From Polymorphobacter megasporae (GTDB taxonomy: Bacteria; Pseudomonadota; Alphaproteobacteria; Sphingomonadales; Sphingomonadaceae), in assembly GCF_018982885.2 (NCBI RefSeq), contig NZ_CP081848.1, positions 2,170,001 through 2,234,000 on the forward strand: a stretch of DNA of 64,000 bases, in the 5' to 3' direction. How positions within the stretch are numbered: position 1 is the stretch's first letter; the number at the start of each line of letters is the position of its first letter. The notes beneath the pieces were generated by a model. That model made no database searches, had not been told where the DNA came from, and saw only the letters and a program-made list of their open reading frames with translations. Both the position numbers and the translations under genes were made by a program. Positions 17,922-25,225 of the stretch are shown piece after piece.

Positions 17922-17939
17922 CCTCCCCTGAAGGGGAGG
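17922..17939. repeat. CCTCCCC palindrome after the GH51 gene
   Basis: Arms CCTCCCC (17922-17928) and GGGGAGG (17933-17939) around a TGAA loop. Same family as the palindromes at 2863 and 4776. It lies between the GH51 stop and tRNA-Asn, with no T-run after it. Confidence 0.7.
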
Positions 17940-18007
17940 GGAGGAGAAAGACGCGCTCAGCGCCCACCCCGGATCAGGTGCAGTGCGACACAGCGAGATG
18001 ATTGAAA

Positions 18008-18082
18008 TGGCTCCCCGGGTAGGATTCGAACCTACGACATTTCGATTAACAGTCGAACGCTCTACCGCTGAGCTACCAGGGA
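18008..18082 (-). tRNA. tRNA-Asn (GTT)
   Basis: Reading the minus strand, a 75-base cloverleaf starts TCCCTGGTAGCTCAGCGGTA, has the anticodon loop CTGTTAATC (anticodon GTT, Asn), the T-arm GTAGGTTCGAATCCTAC and ends GGGGAGCCA with CCA encoded. The acceptor stem pairs TCCCTGG-side bases with CCGGGGA. It stands alone between the arabinose cluster and nadK. No integrase or att duplication is next to it. Confidence 0.96.
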
Positions 18083-18156
18083 ACGGAGCAGCGGCTATAG
18101 CGATGCCGGTTCGGCGTAACAACCCCTGTCGGCGCTTCGCCGGACGATGGTAGCGG

Positions 18157-18927
18157 TTAGTTTTCGAACTGCTCGGTAAAGATGCGGTCGTCGAGCGCGT
18201 GGCCGGGGTCGAACAGCAGATCGAGCGTGACGCTGCGGTCGCTAACGATCCGGACCGAAGCGACGTCGCGGACCTCGAGTTGGTCGGCGACCGCGCTGAC
18301 CGGGCGCTTCTCGCTTTCGAGGATGCGGATTTCGATCAGCGACGCCTGCGGCAGCAGCGCGCCGCGCCAGCGCCGGGGGCGGAACGGGCTGATCGGGGTC
18401 AGCGCGAGCAGATCGGCCTGAAGCGGGAGGATCGGGCCGTTCGCCGACAGGTTGTACGCGGTCGACCCTGCCGGGGTCGCGACAAGGACGCCGTCGCACG
18501 ACAATTCGGGCATCCGCACTTTGCCGTCGACGCTGATCTCGAGCTTGGCCGCCTGCCGCGTCTCGCGGAGCAGCGACACCTCGTTGATCGCGGGCGAGAT
18601 CGTCATCGCACCGCCGACGGTTCGCGCCTCCATTGACAGCGGGTGGAGCGCGAAGGCGCGTGCGTCGGTCAGGCGACGCGGCAGGTCGTCGACGCGGAAC
18701 TCGTTCATCAGGAAGCCGACCGAGCCAAGGTTCATGCCGAACACCGGGCGCGGCTGGCGGGCGTTGAGCGCGGCGTGGAGAACCTGGAGGAGGAACCCGT
18801 CGCCGCCCAATGCCACGACGACCTCGGCATCGCGGATCGCGGTCCAGTCGTACAGCGGGCGGAGCAGCGCTTCCGCGGCGTGCGCCTGCGCGGTCGGTGA
18901 GACCAGCAGCGCCATCCGCGAGATCAT
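18157..18927 (-). CDS. nadK: NAD kinase
   Basis: NAD kinase phosphorylates NAD to NADP. The 256-residue protein has the diagnostic GGDGFLL motif, [15 protein letters not shown], the [25 protein letters not shown] substrate loop region (shown here in parts: [17 protein letters not shown]) and [16 protein letters not shown]. Starts at residues 1 and 5 are both possible. Its 5' end overlaps the moaA stop by four bases, so the two genes are translationally coupled on the minus strand. This is an ordinary housekeeping gene. Confidence 0.95.
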   Translation of the reverse strand: MISRMALLVSPTAQAHAAEALLRPLYDWTAIRDAEVVVALGGDGFLLQVLHAALNARQPRPVFGMNLGSVGFLMNEFRVDDLPRRLTDARAFALHPLSMEARTVGGAMTISPAINEVSLLRETRQAAKLEISVDGKVRMPELSCDGVLVATPAGSTAYNLSANGPILPLQADLLALTPISPFRPRRWRGALLPQASLIEIRILESEKRPVSAVADQLEVRDVASVRIVSDRSVTLDLLFDPGHALDDRIFTEQFEN

Positions 18928-19922
18928 CCGCCGGTGACGCTCATGTGGCGGGCGACGGCGGGGGCGCGGGCGGTGCGGTCGATGACGAAGTCGTGACCCT
19001 TGGGCTTGCGCGAGATCGCCTCGTCGAGCGCGGCGTCGAGGATGCCGTTATCTTCGGTCGCGCGAAGCACGGCGCGGAGGTCGGCGGCGTCGTCCTGACC
19101 GAGGCAAAGGAACAGTTGCCCGGTCGCGGTGAGGCGGACGCGGTTGCAGCCCTCGCAGAAATTATGCGTCAGCGGGGTAATGAAACCAAGGCGTTGCCCG
19201 GTCTCGACGATGCGGACGTAGCGAGCCGGGCCGCCGGTCTGGTCGATCAGGTCGATCAGCGTGTGGCGGGTTTCGAGGTCGCGGCGGACCGCCTTCAAGG
19301 GCAGGTACCGGTCGGCGCGGTCCTCGTCGATCGCACCGAGCGGCATCGTCTCGATGAGGACGAGGTCGTGCCCGTTGGCGGCGGTCCATGCCAACATCGT
19401 GTCGATTTCGTCGTCGTTCAAACCCTTCAGCGCGACCATGTTGATCTTGACGTGGAGCCCCGCTTCCTTCGCCGCGGCGATGCCGTCGAGCACCTGCTCA
19501 AGGCGCCCCCAGCGGGTGATCTTGGCGAATTTCGCGGGGTCCAAAGTGTCGAGGCTGACGTTGATCCGGCGCACCCCGGCGGCGAACAAGTCGCTGGCGA
19601 ACTTGCGCAATTGCGAGCCGTTGGTGGTGAGCGTGATCTCGTCGAGGTCACCGCTGGCGACGTGGCGCGACAGCCTCGCGATGAGGTCGACGACGCCGCG
19701 GCGGACGAGCGGCTCGCCTCCGGTGAGGCGCAGTTTGCGGGTACCGCGACGGACGAAGGCGGTGGCGATCCGGTCGATTTCCTCGAGGCTTAGAACCTCG
19801 CTCTTCGGCAAAAACGTCATGTTTTCCGACATGCAATAGACGCAGCGGAAGTCGCAGCGGTCGGTGACCGAAATGCGCAGATAGTCGACGGTTCGGCCGA
19901 AGGGGTCGATCAGCGGGAGCAT
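18924..19922 (-). CDS. moaA: GTP 3',8-cyclase MoaA
   Basis: A radical SAM enzyme starting molybdenum cofactor synthesis from GTP. From the ATG at 19922 it has 332 residues. The SAM cluster is Cys23-Cys27-Cys30 (CDFRCVYC). The second cluster is CEGC plus a cysteine 14 residues later ([11 protein letters not shown]). The C-terminal Gly-Gly pair needed for activity is present (SVTGG). TTG and GTG codons at 19931 and 19928 are alternative starts. No other moa genes are adjacent. It is coupled to nadK downstream. Confidence 0.95.
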   Translation of the reverse strand: MLPLIDPFGRTVDYLRISVTDRCDFRCVYCMSENMTFLPKSEVLSLEEIDRIATAFVRRGTRKLRLTGGEPLVRRGVVDLIARLSRHVASGDLDEITLTTNGSQLRKFASDLFAAGVRRINVSLDTLDPAKFAKITRWGRLEQVLDGIAAAKEAGLHVKINMVALKGLNDDEIDTMLAWTAANGHDLVLIETMPLGAIDEDRADRYLPLKAVRRDLETRHTLIDLIDQTGGPARYVRIVETGQRLGFITPLTHNFCEGCNRVRLTATGQLFLCLGQDDAADLRAVLRATEDNGILDAALDEAISRKPKGHDFVIDRTARAPAVARHMSVTGG

Positions 19923-19970
19923 CCGCACCAAGTGGGCTTGGGTTAGGGTTAAGTCCAGTCTGCTGCGCGA

Positions 19971-20534
19971 TTACAGCGCGCGCACGAGTATCCGCACGAC
20001 GCCGATCCATGCCGCATCACCGACGACGAGCTGGCGCGCGCCGGGCTCGAGCGGGAGGAGCTGGAGCTTCTTGCCCTCGGTCCCAACCAGCCGCCCGAAG
20101 GCGAAGCGCCCGGCGGCGCGCGGCACGAGGATGTCGCGGTTGAGCGCGGACGCGAAATCCTTCGCCGCAAGCTTTTCGAGCCAGACCGAATCGCCGTTGC
20201 GGTAATCGCCCTGCGCGATCTCGACGATCATCCCGACGTAATCGCCCTGCGGCGCGGGGGGCAGCAGCGCGGTCGCGCGGCGCGGCGGGATCGCGCCCTC
20301 GGCGGTGAGGACGGCGGTGACGGGGACGTCGACGCGGTCGGGCAACGTGACCAGATCGGCGGCTGCAACCCCAAGCGCGGCGGCGATACGGTTGAGCCAG
20401 CCGACCGATACGGTTCGCATGCCGGTTTCGAGGCGGCCGATCGTCTGCGCCGTCGTCGGCGGCTCGCACGCGGCGGCGACTTCGTGGAGGGTCATGCGCT
20501 TGGCTTTGCGGACCTCGCGGATACGGGTGATCAC
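19971..20534 (-). CDS. XRE-family regulator, putative GTA repressor
   Basis: A 187-residue protein with an N-terminal Cro/C1-type helix-turn-helix (about residues 4-62: REVRKAKRMTLHEVAAAC, then TIGRLETGMRTVSVGWLNRI). A C-terminal domain follows (DYVGMIVEIAQGDYRNGDS to the end), weakly reminiscent of repressor C-terminal domains but without a clear LexA-type Ser-Lys pair. The GTG at 20534 with AGGAG ahead is chosen over upstream frames. It is divergent from a DUF6456 gene and close to the GTA operon. The same operator words occur at its own promoter and at the GTA promoter. By analogy with RogA of Caulobacter it may repress GTA production; this is inference. Confidence 0.8.
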   Translation of the reverse strand: MITRIREVRKAKRMTLHEVAAACEPPTTAQTIGRLETGMRTVSVGWLNRIAAALGVAAADLVTLPDRVDVPVTAVLTAEGAIPPRRATALLPPAPQGDYVGMIVEIAQGDYRNGDSVWLEKLAAKDFASALNRDILVPRAAGRFAFGRLVGTEGKKLQLLPLEPGARQLVVGDAAWIGVVRILVRAL

Positions 20535-20547
20535 GAGTATCTCCTGA

Positions 20548-20577
20548 ACCTGTAGGGTTTGCCTCTGTCCTACAGAT
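20548..20577. promoter_or_regulatory. Operator-like words between XRE and DUF6456 genes
   Basis: Read on the minus strand, this stretch begins with TGTAGGA and, after a seven-base spacer, ends in AAACCCTACAGGTT. The same two words in the same order form the tandem units at 21286-21332. It sits just upstream of the XRE start and about 60 bases before the DUF6456 ATG, so it could serve autoregulation and control of the divergent gene. Confidence 0.6.
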
Positions 20578-20636
20578 GAACGGCTATGGCAAGACTGATT
20601 CGCCCGAGTCGCCGTACTCGCTGCAGGGAGAATGTC

Positions 20637-21185
20637 ATGCCGAAGCCCGCCCGCCGCCAAGTCGCCAAGCCGGTTCGTCCTCCCAAGGCTTTGGGGACGA
20701 TGTCGCAGCTTCCTGCGCCCGGCCCGAACCGCCTGTTCGCCGAAGCGCGATTACCGCCGTCGGCGATCGTCGACCGCGCGCGGGTGACCGTCAACCTCGC
20801 CGAATCGCCGCTCGGCTGGCTCGTCCGCCGCGGCATGGTCACCGCGCGCCAGTTCGAGGCGGGCGAAAAACTGCGCGGCGACTTCATGCGCGCGAGCCTC
20901 GCGCCGCGGACGACGATGAGCTGGGACGCCGGGGCATCGTCGCGCGGGGCGCGCGGCGCGCCCGACATGCTCGACGCGTCGAGCGCGCAGATCGCGGCGA
21001 AGGCGCGCTTCGAGTCGGCGGTGACCGCTGTCGGCGGGGGGCTGTCCGACGTCTTGTGGCGGGTGGTGTGCAGCGGCGACGGGCTCGAGACGGTCGAGAA
21101 GGCGCTCGGCTGGCCGGCGCGCGCGGGGAAGGTCGTACTCCTCCTCGCACTCGACCGGCTGGGGGATCATTATCAGCTGCGGTGA
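20637..21185 (+). CDS. DUF6456-domain protein
   Basis: A 182-residue protein whose last ~130 residues match the alphaproteobacterial DUF6456 domain. Landmarks are ESPLGWLVRRGMVTARQFEAG, then GEKLRGDFMRASLAPRTTM, then LSDVLWRVVCSGDGLETVEK, LGWPARAGKVVLLLALDRLG and a final HYQL. The N-terminal 35 residues are basic and Pro-rich. The ATG at 20637 has AGGGAG ahead. The domain is mostly helical and has been linked with regulators; position next to an XRE repressor and GTA operon suggests a transcription-control role, possibly like the Caulobacter GafY activator. I cannot confirm that homology by reading. Confidence 0.8.
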   Translation: MPKPARRQVAKPVRPPKALGTMSQLPAPGPNRLFAEARLPPSAIVDRARVTVNLAESPLGWLVRRGMVTARQFEAGEKLRGDFMRASLAPRTTMSWDAGASSRGARGAPDMLDASSAQIAAKARFESAVTAVGGGLSDVLWRVVCSGDGLETVEKALGWPARAGKVVLLLALDRLGDHYQLR

Positions 21186-21275
21186 TGGCAGTGTCCGCTC
21201 CGTCTCGCCCGGCGACGCCGAGAGGGTAGCGGGGGGCAGAAAGGCAGCAGTCGCACGAAGATAGCGCCGCAACAG

Positions 21276-21332
21276 TCCTACAACCTGTAGGAAACAAACC
21301 CTACAGGTTGTAGGAAACAAACCCTACAGGTA
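21276..21332. promoter_or_regulatory. Tandem operator array upstream of the GTA promoter
   Basis: Two copies of a 23-base unit with a 24-base period (21286-21308 and 21310-21332), each composed of TGTAGGA, AACAAA and CCCTACAGGT. A third partial copy precedes them: TCCTACAACCTGTAGGA at 21276-21292 is a near-palindrome. The words are shared with 20548-20577. The array ends nine bases before a -35 hexamer, where a bound regulator could block or recruit RNA polymerase. Confidence 0.75.
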
Positions 21333-21340
21333 AAAACATC

Positions 21341-21369
21341 TTGACAAGCGAACCGCTGAAGTGTAGTCT
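21341..21369 (+). promoter_or_regulatory. Sigma70-like promoter of the GTA operon
   Basis: TTGACA at 21341-21346, a 17-base spacer, then TAGTCT at 21364-21369. The -35 is perfect and the spacing ideal, which is striking in such GC-rich DNA. It lies directly downstream of the tandem operator array and about 70 bases before the small-terminase-like gene. Confidence 0.7.
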
Positions 21370-21389
21370 TCAGGAATGCTGCAGAACTC

Positions 21390-21424
21390 CGCCCACCGGC
21401 TACCCGGTGGGCGTTTTGCGTTTT
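21390..21424 (+). terminator. Terminator-like hairpin in the GTA leader
   Basis: Perfect 10-base arms (21390-21399 CGCCCACCGG and 21404-21413) with a CTAC loop, followed by TTTTGCGTTTT. It lies between the promoter and the small-terminase ATG. An ATG at 21376 opens a frame running through the hairpin into the gene, so translation or an antitermination factor could disarm it. Confidence 0.7.
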
Positions 21425-21441
21425 ACCCGGAGGGAAGATCG

Positions 21442-22053
21442 ATGAAGCAGCCGGTAATAAGCTCGCAAGATACAGCGCGAGAGACCGCGGTCGTGCGCCG
21501 CGTCGGCCCGGTGATCGACGCCGACCGGCGCGACCTTTTCATCGCCGCGTTGCGCGATTGCGGCGCAGTCAGCGTCGCGGCCGACCGTGCCGGGGCGTCG
21601 CGCTTCGCCTTCCGCCGGGCGCGCGATCACCACCCCGATTTCGCCGTCGCGTGGGACACCGCGCTCGGTCGCGTGCCCGCGCTCGCGGTCGACCCGGTCA
21701 AGCTCGAGAAGGCGTTGTTCAAGCGGCTGCTGAACGGGGTCAAACGGCGGACGATCTACCAGGGCAAGGTCGTCGACATCTACCGCGTCTTCAATGATCC
21801 ACTCGCGTTCAAATTCGTCGTGGCGCTGCTGTGGGAGAAATATGCCGGGCACGCCGCCGACGCGCCCGAGCCGGTCGAACTGATGACCCGCGAGGCCTTC
21901 CTCGCAGCGATCGCGATCCGGCCGCGGACGATCGAGCAAAGCGCGGTCGAGCAAAGCGCGGTCGAGCAGGGCGCGATCAGACAGCGTGCGATCGAGCAGG
22001 GTGCGTTGGAGCAGAATACACTGGAGCAGGTGCTGGAGCAGGGTGCGGCTTAA
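21442..22053 (+). CDS. Putative GTA small terminase / HTH DNA-binding protein
   Basis: A 203-residue protein. Residues about 30-110 form a helical DNA-binding region (DADRRDLFIAALRDCGAVSV, AADRAGASRFAFRRARDHHP) as in phage small terminases that recognise packaging DNA. A middle segment (VKRRTIYQGKVVDIYRVFND) also resembles such proteins. The last ~38 residues are a pentapeptide-type repeat built from AVEQS, AIEQG and ALEQN units. The ATG at 21442 has GGAGGGA ahead. In RcGTA g1 is the small terminase and lies before g2; here two unrelated genes separate it from the large subunit. Identity is inferred from position and helix pattern. Confidence 0.65.
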   Translation: MKQPVISSQDTARETAVVRRVGPVIDADRRDLFIAALRDCGAVSVAADRAGASRFAFRRARDHHPDFAVAWDTALGRVPALAVDPVKLEKALFKRLLNGVKRRTIYQGKVVDIYRVFNDPLAFKFVVALLWEKYAGHAADAPEPVELMTREAFLAAIAIRPRTIEQSAVEQSAVEQGAIRQRAIEQGALEQNTLEQVLEQGAA

Positions 22054-22071
22054 AGGCGGCCACTCTCTTTT

Positions 22072-22099
22072 CGTGATCCCCGCCTGCGCGGGGATCACG
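22072..22099. repeat. Perfect hairpin after the small terminase gene
   Basis: Arms CGTGATCCCCGC (22072-22083) and its exact complement (22088-22099) around a four-base loop, extended by partly matching CTCT/AGAG flanks. No T-run follows on either strand, so it is more likely a REP-like element or RNA stabiliser than an intrinsic terminator. The rest of the 190-base gap shows nothing else recognisable. Confidence 0.7.
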
Positions 22100-22243
22100 A
22101 GAGTAAGGGGGAAGGCGCAACGAATGGCACGTTGCTGCAACCCAACCCCTCTCCCAGACCTGCCTCTATAGGCAATCGACGCCGCGCCCTCGACCCGCCA
22201 CGACGCCCATGCGGACACTGGGGGTTCGCGACGGGAGCGCGAT

Positions 22244-23107
22244 ATGGGCCTTGCAGTGAAATCGATCGTCGCGCTCGCGGCGATACTCGGCGCAAGCGCC
22301 CCGGCGGCGGCGTATTCGACGCGCTACGAGGTCCAGCATTATCCGCAGGCGTTCACGCGTACGGTCAACCAGGCGCTCGGCACGCATGTCGAGACGTACA
22401 CCGACGGCAGCGTCGTCACGCTCGGCTACGGTGTCGCGCCGTCGCCATCGCTGTCGATCACCGCGATCCAAGGCGGCCCGATCGGCTTCTTCATCGAGGA
22501 TCTCTATGAGTTCGACGTCGCGATCAAGCCGACGACGGCGGCGGCGCAGGCGTTCTTCGTCAACCTCGGGCTCCACCCGTCGCACGTCAAGATCGGCGAG
22601 GCGACCGGGCATATCACGCTCGCGGCGTCGAAGGTGTTTGGCTCGCATCTCGATGCATCCGTCGCGCAAGGCCGCGGCGGAAGCGTCTTCGAGGTGAATT
22701 GCGACAGTGGCGTCGGGGCAAAGTGCGGGCGGACCGCATATCACACGTCGCTGTTTACCGACCTCGCGCAGTTCAATCCGTACATCTGCACGACCGGGCC
22801 GTGCGGCACCGTGCCGTTCGGGACGCCGATCACGCTCAGTTACACGATGGAGTCGGTCTTCAGCCTCAACGCCGGGGCCGGAGCGCACGCCTCGCTGCTG
22901 ATCGACCCGACGATTTCACTCGACGCCGACACGCTGGCGAGCTTCGGACTGACGGCGGCCGATTTCACGATCACCCCCGAGGCCGGGTTCGGCAATACCG
23001 CGGTGGCGGGAGGCGTGCCGGAACCGGCGGCGTGGGTGCTGCTGGTGGCGGGCTTCGGGTTTGTCGGGGGCGCGATGCGGATGCGGGGGCAGGGGGTAAT
23101 TGCTTGA
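22244..23107 (+). CDS. PEP-CTERM (PEPxxWA) secreted protein
   Basis: A 287-residue exported protein with a signal peptide (residues about 1-23) and a C-terminal sorting tail: VPEPAAWVLLVAGFGFVGGA followed by basic MRMRG. This is the Sphingomonadales PEPxxWA variant, recognised by exosortase and usually tied to cell-surface or exopolysaccharide proteins. The body is beta-rich, with four cysteines in a 50-residue stretch (CDSG, KCGR, ICTTGPCG) that may pair. It does not look like a virion protein, and its location between the terminase subunits is unexpected. No exosortase is in the window. Confidence 0.85.
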   Translation: MGLAVKSIVALAAILGASAPAAAYSTRYEVQHYPQAFTRTVNQALGTHVETYTDGSVVTLGYGVAPSPSLSITAIQGGPIGFFIEDLYEFDVAIKPTTAAAQAFFVNLGLHPSHVKIGEATGHITLAASKVFGSHLDASVAQGRGGSVFEVNCDSGVGAKCGRTAYHTSLFTDLAQFNPYICTTGPCGTVPFGTPITLSYTMESVFSLNAGAGAHASLLIDPTISLDADTLASFGLTAADFTITPEAGFGNTAVAGGVPEPAAWVLLVAGFGFVGGAMRMRGQGVIA

Positions 23108-23191
23108 CGGGGATGACGGTGATGGAATGACGGTCCGCGCTCACCAACCTCACCGTTCACCATTCAGCACTTACCACTCAGAGCTTAGCAT

Positions 23192-23623
23192 TCACCGCTG
23201 CCCCGCGCGGCGCATCGGCATCGCGTCGATCGTCGCTTCGAGCATCGCCGCAGGCACCGGCTTGGCCGATCGCATCGCGACGTGCCCATCCTTCCCGATC
23301 AGCACCACCGCGAACCGCCCGGACGGCAGCGCATAGCGCCGTTCGAGCGCATTCGCGGTGTCGGCGGCGCCCGTCACCGACGTTCCAACCACCTCGACCA
23401 CGCTGATGTCGCGATCGACCGCGCCCTGCTGCCAACCAGCCAGCGCGCGGCGCTGCAGCGCGAGTTGCGGATCACTATCGGCAGGCGCGGCGACAATGAG
23501 AACGCGGCGCTGGTCGCGAAGTGCCGCGACCGACGCGGCATCGGCCGGCATCGAAGCGCCGAGCAACGCGGCTCCGAGCAGGGAGGCGGCGAGCGGCGCG
23601 GCAACGGCAATCGGCTGTTTCAT
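23192..23623 (-). CDS. DUF4174-domain protein, exported
   Basis: A 143-residue secreted protein with a signal peptide (MKQPIAVAAPLAASLLGAAL to about ADA) and a DUF4174 domain: LRDQRRVLIVAAPADSDPQ, QRRALAGWQQGAVDRDISVV and FAVVLIGKDGHVAMRS. The fold is thioredoxin-like, similar to peroxiredoxin-type proteins, but no redox CxxC is present. It is transcribed against the GTA genes on both sides. The frame stays open far upstream (to 25765), but only this 3' part has a signal peptide and domain; the rest is the shadow of the terminase gene. Confidence 0.8.
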   Translation of the reverse strand: MKQPIAVAAPLAASLLGAALLGASMPADAASVAALRDQRRVLIVAAPADSDPQLALQRRALAGWQQGAVDRDISVVEVVGTSVTGAADTANALERRYALPSGRFAVVLIGKDGHVAMRSAKPVPAAMLEATIDAMPMRRAGQR

Positions 23624-23710
23624 GCTCCGCACAACGCGCGAGCGACACGACTTGTTCTGCCGGTTTCGCCGCAGCGGCACCGGCGCATCCAATCCTGAAA
23701 GGAGCGCGGA

Positions 23711-25024
23711 ATGACCGACGATCTCCGATCGCCGTGGCGGCAGTTTATCGAACAGGACCCCATCGACGCCGCAAAGTCGATCGAGCGGCTCCCGATCGAG
23801 CAGCTCGTCGAGTTGGGTTCGGCACCACATCTTATCGCCCATCCGGGGCAGCTGCCGCCCGGCGGCGACTGGACGACGTGGCTGATCCTCGCCGGGCGCG
23901 GGTTCGGCAAGACGTGGGCCGAGGCGGCGTGGGTCGACGCCTGCGCGCGCTCGGTCAAGGGCGCGCGGATCGCATTGGTCGGGGCGACGCTCAACGATGC
24001 GCGCGCCGTGATGGTCGAGGGCGATGCCGGGGTGCTCGCGGTGGCACGGCGGCGGCCGAAGTTCGAGCCGGCGCGGCGGCTGCTGACGTGGAAGAACGGG
24101 TCGACCGCATCGCTGTTCGGCGCGGCCGAGCCCGACTCGCTGCGCGGGCCGTCGTTCCACTTCGCATGGGGCGATGAGGCGGCGAAGTGGGACCGTGCCG
24201 CCGATGCGCTGAGCAATCTCCGGCTGGCGCTGCGGCTGGGAGCGTCGCCGCGGCTGCTGCTGACGACGACGCCGCGTCCGCTGCCGTGGCTCAAGACGAT
24301 GGCCGCAGGGACCCCCGGGGTCGTCGTGACGCGCGGGCGGACGGTCGACAACCGCGCCAATCTCGCGCCGTCGTTCCTCGACGCGGTGATGCGCGACTAT
24401 GGCGGGACGCGGCTCGGGCGGCAGGAATTGCAGGGCGAGATCATCGACGACCTCGACGGCGCGCTGTGGACGCGGGGCGGGATCGAGGCGTGCCGTGTCG
24501 GGATCGTGCCGCGGCTGACGCGGACGGTGATCGCGGTCGACCCGCCGGCGTCGCAGACCGGCGACGCGTGCGGCATCGTCGTCGTCGCGCTGGGGGCGGA
24601 CGGGCATGGCTATGTGATTGCCGACCGCTCGGTCGAGCATGCCGCGCCCGAGGTGTGGGCGCGTGCGGTCGTCGCGGCGGCGGACGATTTCACCGCCGAC
24701 CTGATCGTCGCCGAGGTCAACAACGGCGGCGAGATGGTCGCCTCGGTCCTGCGGATGGTCGACAAGACACTGCCGATCAAGCCGGTCCACGCGACGCGCG
24801 GCAAGGTCGCCCGCGCCGAGCCGGTGTCGGTGCTGTACGTCCAGGGCAAGGTCCACCACGCTGGCGCATTTCCGGCGCTCGAGGACGAATTGTGCGGGTT
24901 GATGACCGGCGGCGGTTACGCCGGGCCGGGGCGCTCGCCCGACCGCGCCGACGCATTGGTGTGGGCGGTGAGCGAACTGCTGCTCGGCAAATCGCCGCGC
25001 GTGCCGAGCGTGCGGTCGCTTTAA
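23711..25024 (+). CDS. GTA terminase large subunit
   Basis: Packaging motor with ATPase and nuclease, 437 residues, corresponding to RcGTA g2. Walker A is GRGFGKT (62-68), Walker B ends in Asp155-Glu156 (FHFAWGDEAAK), and the coupling segment LLLTTTPRPLPWLK follows. The RNase-H-like nuclease begins at Asp277 (VIAVDPPAS), with later acidic residues in VAEVNNGGEM and SPDRADALVWA. All active-site positions look intact, so headful packaging of host DNA is plausible. It starts 87 bases after the divergent DUF4174 gene and must be transcribed from there or by read-through. Confidence 0.93.
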   Translation: MTDDLRSPWRQFIEQDPIDAAKSIERLPIEQLVELGSAPHLIAHPGQLPPGGDWTTWLILAGRGFGKTWAEAAWVDACARSVKGARIALVGATLNDARAVMVEGDAGVLAVARRRPKFEPARRLLTWKNGSTASLFGAAEPDSLRGPSFHFAWGDEAAKWDRAADALSNLRLALRLGASPRLLLTTTPRPLPWLKTMAAGTPGVVVTRGRTVDNRANLAPSFLDAVMRDYGGTRLGRQELQGEIIDDLDGALWTRGGIEACRVGIVPRLTRTVIAVDPPASQTGDACGIVVVALGADGHGYVIADRSVEHAAPEVWARAVVAAADDFTADLIVAEVNNGGEMVASVLRMVDKTLPIKPVHATRGKVARAEPVSVLYVQGKVHHAGAFPALEDELCGLMTGGGYAGPGRSPDRADALVWAVSELLLGKSPRVPSVRSL

Positions 25025-25042
25025 GACGCGGGGAGGGTGCCT

Positions 25043-25194
25043 CCCCTCCCCTTCAGGGGAGGGGCCGGGGGTGGGGAACGAGGGCGCAGCCGAGTTCTTC
25101 GCTGATTCGTCTGTGTTCTTCTCCGCCACCCGCGCCCCACCCCCGGGCCGCGCCAAGGGGCGCGTCTCTCGCCCCTCAACTGAAGGGGAGGGGA
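25043..25194. repeat. Composite GC-rich palindromic repeat inside the GTA cluster
   Basis: Starts with CCCCTCCCC-TTCA-GGGGAGGGG (25043-25064), then GCCGGGGGTGGGG, an unrelated middle, then CCCACCCCCGGGCCGCGCCA, GCGCGTCTCTCG and a closing CCCCTCAACTGAAGGGGAGGG. Order and wording repeat 11721-11844. It fills the terminase-portal gap, which in most GTA clusters is tight. Confidence 0.82.
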
Positions 25195-25225
25195 GGCAGT
25201 GCCTTCTGAATTCAGGGAGAACCAC

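Noticed and set aside
18008-18082. tRNA-Asn as an integration site for the phage-like cluster
   Set aside because: Housekeeping genes nadK and moaA lie between them, no integrase is present and no repeat of the tRNA 3' end was found near 41.5 kb.
21276-21332. Possible CRISPR-like array
   Set aside because: Only two full units with a 24-base period and no variable spacers; better read as operator sites.
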